64,000 nt of DNA from Agrypnia vestita (lineage: Eukaryota; Arthropoda; Insecta; Trichoptera; Phryganeidae), in contig JADDOH010023123.1 in assembly GCA_016648135.1 (NCBI GenBank), forward strand, positions 62,001-126,000. The letters run 5' to 3'. Below, one piece after another: positions 52,946 through 62,812 of this stretch. Under the pieces are notes generated by a model. That model searched no databases and was not told the DNA's origin. It saw only the letters and a list, made by a program, of their open reading frames with translations. A program made the position numbers and the translations under genes. Position 1 is the stretch's first letter, and each line of letters starts with the position of its first letter.

Positions 52946-53060
52946 TTATATATATATATATGTTTAAATAGAAGTTTTCCCGAAGAGGTATATGCATTAT
53001 GAAAAGGTTATTTTTCGGGAACTTCGCGGATTTGCAAAAATATCTTATTTTTGCGTTATA

Positions 53061-53091
53061 TTTCGGTTACACTGTGATAACGATTCTCAAG
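53061..53091 (-). ncRNA. Hammerhead-like core
   Basis: Minus strand: CTTGAGAA, CGTTA/TAAC stem II, GAAATATAACGC. The first box departs from CUGANGA. The inverse partner at 53503-53533 has GAAG. Confidence 0.3.
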
Positions 53092-53129
53092 CTGGTCTCT
53101 CTGACAGTTCAGAGATAAAATGCACGGAC

Positions 53130-53508
53130 AATTGCAAAACTATCGAATAACACACACCGTATACTCAGAGAGGCCCTAGAAATTCACAAACACGATTTAT
53201 CCATAAACACAAGACACGATGCCAAGAGATTACCTGCTACATATCATACAGTGATTAACAAAAGAAAATATAAAAATGAATCAAATGTAGAAAAGAAAAA
53301 TAAAAACATTAAACGAAATGTCGACAACCCTAGCACGGGTAAAACCAACAATTATAATAGAACAATCAGTCCAACGCCCCCGCTCGCCGCGCCACCAATC
53401 AGACAAGAAAAAGTACTTACCCCGCTTTCGCCACCATTACCACCATCCCTACGGCGAAGTCAGAGAAATCGAATATTTATCTCTGAACTGTCAGAGAGAC
53501 CAGCTTGA
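53130..53508 (+). pseudogene. Penelope-like ORF C-terminal tail
   Basis: The block REALEIHKH, followed by RLPATY, is the conserved region after the GIY-YIG nuclease in Penelope-like ORFs. The last 60 codons are Pro/Arg-rich (SPTPPLAAPPIRQEK) and stop at 53508 within the terminal repeat. The N-terminal remainder is missing. Confidence 0.6.
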
Positions 53509-53604
53509 GAATGGTTATCCCAGTGTAACCGAAGTATAGCGCAAAAATAAGATATTTTTACAAATCCGCGAATTTCCCGAAAAATAACCTTTTCATAATG
53601 CATA

Positions 53605-53785
53605 TAATATATATATATATATCTCATCTACTTTACTCTCTCTCCTGCATCTCTCTCTCTCTCTCTCTCTCGCTGGTTATTTGGCCAACCTTCCTCACCT
53701 TGCACGGCCTCTACTCCTCTCCCTTGCGTCTGCGTCGACCCTTTTCCCGCTATTCCGCCCTCCCTCCCCCTCCGTTCAGGAAAGA
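53605..53785. repeat. AT and CT microsatellites
   Basis: (AT)n at 53606-53622, then (TC)n at 53635-53672, and a pyrimidine-rich stretch. No gene. Confidence 0.8.
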
Positions 53786-54210
53786 TTTCGACTCAAATTT
53801 GCATTTTGGTTTTTTCAATATTTCTTTCGAATATTTTTTGCAAAACATTGAACATCATCATAGTAACTCATATTGAATATAAAAATTATTCCCTTTAAAC
53901 ACAAGTCAAATAAATAATAAAAACCTTCAAATTCCCAATTGGAAGTTTTTTCAGGGCTTTTATCTTTTACTAACAGTGATAGTGTCTAACGACATGAACT
54001 ATTTATCTCGTAATACGATATGAGGTTACTGTAACTGATAGTCAACTTTACAAAAAATAAATCAGAATATTGAAAAAAATGCAAACATTTGGATGTCGCA
54101 TATCTTCCACTATTGATATTAGGTCACAAATAGCTTGAACATTTTCGACTCATAATCAAGGTGGAATATATTCCTGCGAGGTTATTAAATGTTTTACAAA
54201 TAAACCACTA
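53785..54210. mobile_element. Foldback MITE, copy 3 (left outer end missing)
   Basis: The right arm is complete (ATGTCGCATATC, GATATTAGGTCACAAATAGC, CCTGCGAGGTTATTAAATG) and the left inner arm is present (AGTAACTCATATTGAATAT, CTTCAAATTCCCAATTGG), but the outer 100 bp of the left arm is replaced by a pyrimidine-rich sequence. Confidence 0.7.
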
Positions 54211-54290
54211 GATATAATATTATATACATATATATATTATTATATATCTCTATACATAATATATATCTCTCTATATATAATAATAATAAC

Positions 54291-54833
54291 AGGTGTACCC
54301 ATAAGTAATCAATTATTTATTTGCTTCAGTCTAGTTCAGTGTTTTAAACGCAATATTACAATCCGTGGTCTTGTGCTCGTGACAATCAAATTTAATTATT
54401 TTTTTTACTCTGTTGTAAAATGGCGGATAATCAACTAACTGAAGAACATTTACGTCATTGCATGCTGTTTCATTTTTGATCGAGTGTTAATGCAACGGTT
54501 GCAACTAAGAAAATTTGCTATGTGTATGTAGACGTATTGAAAGTAAATAAGTGCCAACGTTGGTTTAAAACATTTTCCGATGGTAATTTTGACCTGTCTG
54601 ATAGCGATCGAAGTGGGCACCCGGTAGGGTTTGATAATGACGCTTTAAAAACAGCATATTTTTCTTCAAAGGATACTGAATTATATGAAAATGCAATTAA
54701 AAGTCTAACAACAAGACGGCCAAAGGTCCTAGATAACGATGGAGACTATATAATCAATTAAAAATAAAATAAAATATAATTCAATTATTTTTTTTGTTGC
54801 CACTTAAATAATTGATTGCTTATGGTACACCTT
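54291..54833 (+). mobile_element. Internally deleted mariner-type element
   Basis: Inverted ends AGGTGTACCCATAAGTAATC and its counterpart (GATTGCTTATGGTACACCT). Inside, from 54420: MADNQLTEEHLRHCML, then CQRWFKTFSDGNFDLSDSDR, SGHPVGFDNDALKT (helix-turn-helix and linker of a mariner transposase), fused directly to a C-terminal FSSKDTELYENAIKSL, VLDNDGDYIIN. The whole catalytic centre is deleted, leaving a 543-bp non-autonomous unit. Confidence 0.8.
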
Positions 54834-54920
54834 ATATATATGATACGAAATAAATAAATGAAATGCCGAGGTGTATGGTACACCTTATATATATGATACG
54901 AAATAAATAAATGAAATACA
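54822..54920 (+). repeat. 53-bp tandem duplication
   Basis: TATGGTACACCTTATATATA with the following GATACGAAATAAATAAATG occurs twice head to tail, starting at 54821 and 54874; it includes the end of the mariner-type element. Confidence 0.85.
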
Positions 54921-54954
54921 GAGACACGCACAAATATCAAATAATATAACTGAA

Positions 54955-55035
54955 AAATTAATTGCTTGAACCTGGATTCGAATCGGATCTCTGTTTTACG
55001 CGGACAGCGTGTTACCAATTTCACTATCCCAGCTA
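54955..55035 (-). mobile_element. tRNA-derived SINE head (second family)
   Basis: Minus strand: AGCTGGGATAGTGAAATTGG (A-box region) and GATTCGAATCCAGG (B box), then a body running toward 54870. Differs from the family at 47517. No cloverleaf acceptor stem. Confidence 0.5.
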
Positions 55036-55984
55036 GTTAATGAGTCGTCAATATTTGATTATTTATATGGTTCTCTTTGAATTATTAATTCACTTTTTTT
55101 TATTCCATTTTTTATCCGGGAAGTAATCGACTGTTAGAGTCCGTTCACTTTATGAAAGCCACTTGCATTAGTGTAAGTGATACCCTCTGTAACACGTAAA
55201 TTGTGTAGCGGTATTCCATTTTAAGCTATTCCATTATCCAATTCAGTATCACCCTGGCAGTCACGCGGAGCGGTCGTTTCTTTGTTTGATATTTTTTTAT
55301 TTAAAAACACGGTGCCTGCAAGATCACGATACTGTGACCACAGACCTAAATCAATTTAATATAAATTCAGATGAGGATTCGGAGTCCGATACAGACGGCA
55401 ATAGCTTATCTTATTGATTAAAATTAATTTTAAGATTTTGAAACCATTTATTTATAATTCTACCTGCTTAGATATTATTTATTTAAAACTAGCTATAACC
55501 CATCAAATATGACGTGCTTTTGTTATATATTTCGGCCGCCAGTTAATGCTGAGAGAACACTGCTATCTAAAGTAGCGTCTTGATAACGTTAGTGATGTAC
55601 ATTATTAAAAAGATAATTATGCTTTTTTGCTTCCTATACTTCATTGTTATATTATATCACATTATTTTTGGAGCATTCTGGTAGCGTTCGTGACGGACAG
55701 TGTTACGTAGAGAAACAAATATTTTGATTAATGATTAATACCTATGTCATATGCAATATAGCAGGCAATGGATTCACTTATTAGTTTCAATTTTCAATAA
55801 AGTGAAATATTAAAAAAAAAATCCAATTTAGAGTAGGTATTTTATTTAAAAAAAACATATAGGTACCTACTCAATATTTTCGTTTAGTTAATAACAATTT
55901 TGAAATCATTTTTATTTTGAAAACGGAATGAGTTTTTTTATATTACTTGTATCTGTGCTTATTTTAGGTAAAGAAACTTAAATA

Positions 55985-56170
55985 ATATTTTCTGTGTATA
56001 GTTTTCTGGGATATTCTGCCGTGTATATGTGATCTCTCTGGCCGACGTTTCGGATCCCATTGCAGGGTCCATCATCAGGGCTGATATGCTGATGACGTCG
56101 GCCAGAGAGGTCACATATACACGGCAGAATATCCCAGAAAACTATACACAGAAGATTCTGAACGGCCGTG
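55985..56170. repeat. Penelope-type inverted pair
   Basis: Arms TCTGTGTATAGTTTTCTGGG...CTGGCCGACG and the inverse are nearly perfect over about 65 bp. In the right arm stem II and GAAA have been deleted between CTGATGA and CGTCGG. Confidence 0.8.
56048..56078 (-). ncRNA. Hammerhead-like core
   Basis: Minus strand: CTGATGA, GGACCC/GGGATCC stem II with a bulged A, GAAACGTCGGCC. Confidence 0.55.
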
Positions 56171-56439
56171 AAAACCTGAGAAAATTTTAAAAATAATATT
56201 TATATTTATTTATTTATCTGTCACCATGTCAAAAAGAATGTTACGAGATTTTGCAAACGATTTACTCACACTAATGCAAGTGGCTTTCCTAAAGTGAACA
56301 GACTCAAATACGAGAATATCAAATGAAGCTTTGACGCAAATGCAAATAAAGTATATATGATTTTTATGTAAACATATTTTTTCATTTTGTTTTTATATAA
56401 TATGTTTTTGTATAATTGATACCTTTTTGGGGAACTGGA

Positions 56440-56950
56440 AACAGAATTGGACCTAAACAGACTTCAAAGACAACAAAATAAAAATATGTTTTACCACCTT
56501 GACTACACGAACCAACTCAATCAACCTACCAGATAACAAAACAACTCCACATAAATAACATTACGAAGTTTGAAACCCTAAAACTAATACACAAACTAGC
56601 AAATGGTGATATAATAAGACAGGGATATCAAACTCCAATAAATGAACGAAACACATCAACATCACACCAAACATCACACATAAATAAATAATGCCAAAAC
56701 AAAAACTGGACAATCACGACTTGCTTGCAACGGATTGAAACTATAAAACGAATTACCGCAACAAACAAAACAACTGAATTTACGTAGATCCTAAAAAGAA
56801 ATGGCAAACATGCTGAGACGTATACAGATGTTGACAACTATCCTTAGAAACAAGAGACAAACATACACAGACACAGGCATCTAAAAAAATGTGGCAACCA
56901 TAAAAATTTACTTTTATTATCTAAATGTTGTTGCATTACATGAAAATGTA
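56440..56950 (+). pseudogene. LINE 3' fragment, family F
   Basis: INNITKFETLKLIHKLANGD, then GQSRLACNGLKL, NELPQQTKQLNLRR, EMANMLRRIQM: a LINE ORF2 C-terminus with stops. Reverse duplicate of 36600-37080. Confidence 0.65.
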
Positions 56951-57009
56951 ATTTTTAATAGACTCCTCCGGTTTCTTATATACTTTCTAAAAAAAATGCA
57001 TATTTATTT

Positions 57010-57160
57010 CCAGTCATGGCCTACCTGAGCCCGCCGTTGTTGTAGTCCCAGGAGCGACCAAATCCTTCTCTTCAGCAGCCGGAATAGAATAGAAACTTCT
57101 GGAATAGAGGAACTTCAAAATATAGACCTGCAATAGAAAAATGACAAATTTCTTACCACT
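57010..57160 (-). pseudogene. Broken relative of the alanine-rich ORF
   Basis: Minus strand: acceptor-like TTTTTCTATTGCAG and CCTCTATTCCAG, then FYSIPAAEEKDLVAPGTT, GGCTCAGGTAGG. Counterpart of 36357-36595 with an internal deletion. Confidence 0.5.
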
Positions 57161-57217
57161 AAAATAAAACATAAATCACTTTGTTTTCACCACTTTATAA
57201 GATATAAAATCTACGTG

Positions 57218-57244
57218 TTTCGAGAACAATGTTCTCTTCTTCAA
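57218..57244 (-). ncRNA. Hammerhead-like core, degenerate
   Basis: Minus strand: CTTGAAGA, perfect GAGAACA/TGTTCTC, GAAACACG. Confidence 0.4.
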
Positions 57245-57411
57245 GAATGTTTGTGTGCTAAAATAGAAAAAAGATAAACCATGCAAATGTGTTGTGGCGA
57301 AGGGGTTGGCGAGGGGAGAGGGGGGTCGAAAGTGTTAATTATGGGGTGTCATCAAAAGGGGATGGAACCTTACGTGGAAAAATATACATGGTTAATCTTA
57401 TTTCAATTTTA

Positions 57412-57438
57412 CTGAAGGAGAAAACATTGTTCTCGAAA
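57412..57438 (+). ncRNA. Hammerhead-like core, degenerate
   Basis: CTGAAGGAGAAAACATTGTT, then CTCGAAACATG; first box changed. Confidence 0.35.
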
Positions 57439-57499
57439 CATGTAGATTTTATATCTAGTTAAGTGGTGAGAAAAAAGTGATTTGTGTTTTATTTTAATA

Positions 57500-58695
57500 A
57501 CAACTTCACCACAAAGTTCAAACCTTCATTCAGAAAAAATAATTCTTCGAACGATTCTCTTACTACACTTTTTTTGTAAATATTAGACTTTGTTCTATTC
57601 AAGCGCATGCGCAAGATCATTTTACCACACTGATTCTCTAAACACCTCATCAAACTAAGAGAAGACGAAGATAAACCTTGGTTAAAATGGAAAAGATACG
57701 GGTGTTACTTTGACTACAGAACGTTTTTTTTTCAATTTCAATTTCAATTCAAGTTATTTAATAATATGTACATTACAAACTAAGGCATACATATTATGGA
57801 AGTATATATATCAAGATAACAATATTTAATAAATTAAAAATAACATAAAATCTGGTCAAAGGTGTAGGAGAATCCCGCATCGGAAAACCCCCTCAGACAC
57901 ATGGAATATATCAATACCCAAAGCGATTTTGTTCAGCGTAGCTGTAGCTCTTCCAACAGGTATAACCATCGCCAGGTTGGTCCTGTATATTGGAATGTGA
58001 AACAATCTATGCTGACGATGTCTAATGTAATTATCAGGAACGTACAAAACAATGCTCTGCATAATTTCAGGATTATCGATCATACCGCGCAACAATCAAT
58101 AAAATTGTGTAATCAAATACACATTTCTTCTAGTCTCTAGACTATTGTAGCCAAGCATACCCTGGAGAAACTCGGTTGGGTAAATCCAAGAATAATGCCC
58201 GTACTCTCTCATGTAGAGATATCTCAGAATCTTCTTTTGGACTTTCTCCACCATAAGAGAGTACTTGCCCTCATGTAGCCCTCAGATCATAGAGCCACTC
58301 TCGAGTCTACTTCGCACCAAGGAGTTGTAAAGAGTTCTCAGTAAGCGGGTATTCTCGAAAACCCTAGCAGTACGCAGAACAAATCCTAAAATTCTCAGAG
58401 CATTACCGCTGATCGTGTCTATGTGATCGTAAAATGTTAGGTTGCTTACAAATCTAATACCTAGATCTTTAACATTCGATGTTTTTATCAGATTTTGGTC
58501 GTTCATTTAGAAGCGAAAAAATAGAGTTTTTGGGCCCTAGTGAAGGATGTAACCGAACACTTGGAAACATTAAACAAAAGTTTATTTCGTTTTCCCCATT
58601 CACATATATTTGATATATTTAAAATTGCCTCAAAACTCTGTTTTCCAAACTATATTTAAAGTATCGAAAACAATATTCCCTCTAACCTTAAAAAC
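57500..58695 (+). pseudogene. LINE ORF2 fragment, family E, split by LINE family H
   Basis: 57540-57728 gives REDEDKPWLKWKRYGCYFDY then RTF, and 58610-58690 gives KIASKLCFPNYI. The gap is the minus-strand LINE H. Counterpart of 35300-35536. Confidence 0.6.
57729..58610 (-). mobile_element. 5'-truncated LINE, family H, inserted in family E
   Basis: Minus-strand RT C-terminus: LLNDQNLIKTSNVKDLGIRF, VSNLTFYDHIDTISGNALRI, LGFVLRTARVFENTRLLRTL, YNSLVRSRLESGSMI, then YNSLETRRNVY and IDIFHVSEGVFRCGILLHL-stop at 57856. 3' UTR ends in a TTGAAATTGAAATTG tail at 57729-57760 (complement TTTCAATTTCAATTTC). The best preserved copy of the family; one or two frame breaks. Confidence 0.8.
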
Positions 58696-58699
58696 TTCT

Positions 58700-59070
58700 A
58701 GAAATGATCTACAGTACAGAATGCTGCACCGTTAAGAATGTGCATTAGCAAACCAATGCAATGAAGATGCTCGGATAGTCTGGGGGTGTAAAGAGGCTTG
58801 ACAGAGTGTGAAATGAGCGTAAAAGGTGAAGAAATCGAGACTGAAATGGTTCGGCCATGTAACAGGCATGGAGATGATGTAGCGCATACCTCACTCAAAA
58901 TACAAGAGACAGAAAGAGGTCGACCCAGCGCCACATGGTGGAGGAGTGTGAAGAAGGACCTGGAGAATGCCCAGTTGGACGAAGCGGTGGCCCACAAGGG
59001 GAAAAGAAAGGAGAGCAGATCCAGGATCAAACGAGAAGCGGGTGAAGACGAAGGAGAAGACGGAGATTAA
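58700..59070 (+). pseudogene. LINE 3' end, family C, continuous copy
   Basis: Contains the KKDLENAQLDEAVAHKGKRK segment and an acidic EAGEDEGEDGD end at 59070. Shows the empty site of the LINE that splits the copy at 34396-35290. Confidence 0.75.
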
Positions 59071-59074
59071 AAAC

Positions 59075-59695
59075 ATCTAGCATCGGGATATCTCTCAACT
59101 ATATATCTCGAATCTCATCGCATTGATTGTCCTCGGGAAATTTGCGAAATGTTTTCGTCACATTTCCAATCAGCTCTTGGGTCTTCACAATCTGTCATCA
59201 ATTACTAAATAAGCTGTTTCGACACCGAAGCGTCTGCAATCCTTATCAGCAATTTTTGCTTTTCGGTAAATAATGAAAACCCAATAAATAAAGTTTATTC
59301 ACAAAATATAATATGATTTTTTTTTATAAAGCAGTTCTTCTAAAAGGCAGGCGCTTACGATATTGATATAGATTATATAATTCTGTTGTTGATGAAGGAA
59401 ATGCGCCTAGGATTTTTTTTTGGGAATGAGGCAAAATATTTTTTCCGAAAATTTATTTTTTACTTTTTAATATATTTAAATATAAGGGTGTTTTTTTTTA
59501 TCATGTAGGTAATATAATTTTCTATTTTTAATGTAAATATTACCTAGCACACAAAATCACTTCGGTAGGAAACTAGCGCCATCGTTTTGTGAGGTTGTTA
59601 AATAATAATTAATCCTCTTGCCTAATACTGTGTGTACTTCTATAGAAAATAATTCAGGTCGGACACTATAACGTCTAGTAAGCAGAATGCAAGGA
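59075..59695. other. Non-coding; 59440-59620 related to 10985-11190
   Basis: Shares AAAATCACTTCGGTAGGAAA and CAGCGCCATC-like sequence with the region upstream of the ankyrin gene. Confidence 0.45.
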
Positions 59696-59699
59696 AATC

Positions 59700-60352
59700 G
59701 ATCTTATTATGAATGTAAACAAGTGAAAAGTGATGTTATTGGAGAAGGAGAAAAGTAAGACAATGTGTGTAATACTAGTAGGTAAAGAATGTTTGGAGGA
59801 CGTAGATGAGTTTATGTACTTGGGAAGTATGTTCGATAGAAGAGGGAATGCTGAGAAAAATATCGAGAGGAGAGTGACTGCGGGGAATAGGGTAAACGGT
59901 GCTTTGAACGCAATAATTTCTAATAGAAATATGTCCACCGAGGCAAAACTAGCGGTACATAATGAAATTCTGGTACCAACACTGATGTATGGAAGTGATG
60001 CCTGGAGCTGGCAGAAGAGGAACGAAAGTAGATAGAATGCAGTGGAATGAGATCCCTCAGAAGTATGTATTTCAAATCCATTTATGATAGAGTAAAGAAT
60101 AAAGATATTAGGAATGAATGTAAAGCTGATCTTAGCATAAATAAAATAGTTAAAAAAGGGTCGCTCAGATGGTTTGGGCATGTTGAGCGAATGAATGAGG
60201 CAAGGCGCCAGAAGACGTGGCATGACCAGATTAACCAGATACAGATTAATAGATGTATGAATGTGGATGAGGCGAGATTTGTACGTCAGGACAGAATAGT
60301 GGGACGCTCTATTCTCTCTGCCTACCCCCACGGGGAAACGGCGTCATGGTGA
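59700..60352 (+). pseudogene. LINE RT C-terminus, family B, longest copy
   Basis: TMCVILVGKECLEDVDEFMY, LGSMFDRRGNAEKNIERRVT, AGNRVNGALNAIISNRNMST, EAKLAVHNEILVPTLMYGSD, AWSWQKRNESR, a break near 60036, then MYFKSIYDRVKNKDIRNECK, LRWFGHVERMNEARRQKTWH, ILSAYPHGETAS. A small internal deletion removes the RGRPRK motif. Ends near 60360 without a clear TTAG run. Confidence 0.8.
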
Positions 60353-60359
60353 ATAAGTA

Positions 60360-60740
60360 ACTAAGTACTATAACGTAAGTCTGGCGGTCTCTGGGTCCTA
60401 CTCTGTAAGACTCGCGATTGCGCTCTGTTCCCCCCCCCCCCTTTCTTACTTTCCACGTCTTTATTAATTTTTTATTATTTTATAATATTAAATTTTTATT
60501 TATTCAAATTGTAGCTTATAATGTATGAAAATATGTTTTACAAAAAAAAAGAGATTTTAGCATTTTTAGAATTTCTGTTTCATACATCTATTAATTGCTT
60601 AAAATAATTCTATAAAATTCCTTACTTGCATGTCGTAATGGTGATGTCATATGTTAGTTGGTTGGAAGCCTATGATTTGATTTTTTAAGTTTTCGTCCAT
60701 GCCAATGGAGTTCTAATATTGCTATAAATAGTTTGTGAAT
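60360..60740. other. Non-coding; homopolymer C tract and repeat shared with 30870
   Basis: (C)11 at about 60431; 60540-60720 resembles 30870-31010. Confidence 0.45.
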
Positions 60741-60744
60741 CTTT

Positions 60745-60868
60745 TTTTTTAAATTTTAAATGCGAATACGTGTCGCAACAAAATTCTTACTATTCTCAAA
60801 CTAAGCCAAAAGACCGACCACCAGATCGCTAGGTGAGCGTCATGACCACTATACCAACAAGCTACTCA
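60745..60868 (-). mobile_element. tRNA-derived SINE, decayed
   Basis: ACGTGTCGCAACAAAATTCT, TATTCTCAAACTAAGCC and the anticodon-arm region GACCGACCACCAGATCGCTA match the family at 47517, in reverse; the middle is deleted. Confidence 0.65.
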
Positions 60869-60869
60869 T

Positions 60870-61095
60870 AACATAATTCTACTGATTTTTCGCGGCCCGA
60901 GGTTTATATTTTAGGGTCGGAAAAGGGTTGTGTAATTAAATACATAAATTATAAATTTGATATTAAACTAGTTAATCAAAAAAAAAATTTGACACGATAT
61001 CTTTGCGTAATCCGTAATCGATTTTTCGATAAACTATATATATTTTTCGATAAACACGTTACGAATCAACAATCTTTGAACCCGTGGCATGATTA
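60870..61095. other. Short non-coding link
   Basis: Nothing recognised. Confidence 0.35.
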
Positions 61096-61099
61096 AGGT

Positions 61100-61765
61100 A
61101 CCTACCGATACACACGCTTATTTTGAGCATGCTCATTAGCATGCTCTAACAACCGTACACATTTGCTCGTTATTAGCATGCTTATTTTAATCATGCTCAT
61201 GAATAAGCATGTTCAAAGCTAACAGTGAAACACACTTATTATTACTGGCATGCTCTTGTTATAGAATAGAGACGCTCTTGTTCAAAATGGAATCTTTGCA
61301 AACTGAAACAGGAAATTCAAGTGAACTAATAAGTCAAAACGAGTTACCATCCGCACATTTTTGATTTTAGTCTTTATAATTTTTATTGTGACATTTGAAT
61401 CATTCATGTCTTTTAATAATGTTTCATACATATTATTTCTTGCTTTTTTATTTTTACAGAGCTGTGACCGATACTCCACAGACATTCGTGATTCCTATAA
61501 TAAGTCACGAAAAGTAATGTTTTGTCGTCTCCCCAACGCGCCATATTTGTTTCATCTGTCGCGGACTGAGAAGATCGCATTGATAATCGATACTAGCCGC
61601 GACTGACATTAGCATGCTCATAAGCAAGCATGTTCACACATGTTCAAAAGATACCCCTTCTTATGGTGAATGATATTAGCATGCTCATAAATCAACCAGC
61701 GCGCCGGTTGATTTTTGAGCGTGCTAGTAATGAGCATGCTCATTACTAGCAATGTGCATACATAC
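61100..61765. mobile_element. Probable non-autonomous DNA element with repeated GAGCATGCTC motifs
   Basis: Both ends are packed with variants of the palindrome TAGCATGCTCAT (about five on the left, 61125-61260; about six on the right, 61610-61745), a subterminal pattern typical of hAT-type transposase binding sites. The middle (61280-61605) has a short frame MESLQTETGNSSELISQNE and, from 61459, SCDRYSTDIRDSYNKSRKVM, neither recognised. Confidence 0.45.
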
Positions 61766-61769
61766 ATGC

Positions 61770-62812
61770 CACTAAATAGTAATAACTAAATAGTAAATAA
61801 TTAAAAAATAATGATATATGTAAAGCATATTTATGATAAATGAATAAAATGAAATGAACAATATATATATAAACGATAATAAGTAAACAAATAAACAGTA
61901 ATAATTAAAAACCTTTAACAAATTACTAACAGAGTAAAATAAAGAAAAATTAAACCTATACCAGTATACCAGATAAATAAGATAAGAAGATTAAATAAAC
62001 CAAAAAATAAATATAAAAGATAAAATCAAAATATATTTAAAAGGGAAATGTACAATAAAAAGAACACTTTAAAATATATATATATATATATATATAAATT
62101 AAGGGAAACATAGTAAAAATTTAGTCCATTAAACTGTAATTAATTCTATAGGTATATTCTTAGTCTAAGTAATTCTTTAATTCGGGTATGCTCCTACATC
62201 AAAAAATGTCTACGAATTCCGAAAAATTGTTTCCAAGGCGATGCATGCGTGTTAACGGTGAATTTAATGTATAGTTATTCCTGTGGATCCCTACAAAGAA
62301 CGCTTCGTGATATAATCCATAATATAAATATTTACTACAGGAAAGCGAAGGTGGCAATAGTTTTTAAAAATTTAATTCCAATTGGAGATGGTTTCATAGA
62401 TTCCAGATAACTTTCCTTAAGTAGTGGCAGGTATTTTGTATTTATCTCAGAAACACCTCAGTTGCGGCCTTCATATCGCTTTCATACCCCTCATATATAA
62501 TGTGTATAACGTACCTTTCGGGCGATGAGACACGTATCTATGTCACGTTGGATGGTCGCCTGCGGTGAAGACGCTTCGAAGACTGGACGATTGCTAAATT
62601 GTGAACTCGTTGGAGACGAGACCAGTGCAAATCAAATTATCTGAATAAAACCGAATGTTTTTAATCCGTTTTTATCAATGTAGATATCGTTTGTATATGT
62701 AGCAGTTTGTCTTTAGATAAAAACATTATATTATTGCACTAGATGCAAATGCCTAGATATCAAATTGTTTCATAATATTTAAAATAATGTGAATTGTCTT
62801 GATGAAATTCAT
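61770..62812 (-). repeat. Repeat family R, minus copy
   Basis: Reverse complement of 32960-34000, with matching blocks such as the reverse of GACGTCTTCACCGCAGGCGA and of CACCGTTAGTTAACACGCAT. Interrupted by the foldback element and resuming at 63920. Confidence 0.7.

Larger units (their letters stand above)
52945..53630. repeat. Penelope-like 3' end between inverted terminal repeats
   Basis: Arms 52945-53115 and 53480-53630 are inverse (CATTATGAAAAGGTTATTTT, AAAATATCTTATTTTTGCG, GTCTCTCTGACAGTTCAGAG). Between them the plus strand encodes a Penelope C-terminus: TRILREALEIHKHDLSI then RLPATYHTVINKRK, and a Pro-rich end. Confidence 0.65.
55137..56305. mobile_element. TIR element of unknown superfamily (1.17 kb)
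   Basis: Ends GAGTCCGTTCACTTTATGAA and the inverse of GAGTCTGTTCACTTTAGGAA, pairing over about 45 bp (GCCACTTGCATTAGTGT). The interior includes an acidic frame NSDEDSESDTDGNSLSY near 55365, reminiscent of piggyBac N-termini, and a Penelope-type terminal-repeat pair at 55985-56170. Confidence 0.6.
57164..57500. repeat. Penelope terminal-repeat pair, uninterrupted
   Basis: Reverse counterpart of 35537-36356 without the Helitron-like insertion; arms AATCACTTTGTTTTCACCAC and inverse. The cores at 57218-57244 (minus, CTTGAAGA and GAAA) and 57412-57438 (plus, CTGAAGG and GAAA) are slightly degenerate. Confidence 0.75.

Noticed and set aside
52596..52967. Plus-strand frames opposite the R1-type RT
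   Set aside because: Shadows of the 714-codon minus-strand frame.
53251..53508. Independent proline-rich protein
   Set aside because: It is the tail of a Penelope-like ORF running into its own terminal repeat.
58798..59070. Host gene of 90 codons with acidic C-terminus
   Set aside because: It is the 3' end of LINE family C, also present (split) at 34396-35290.
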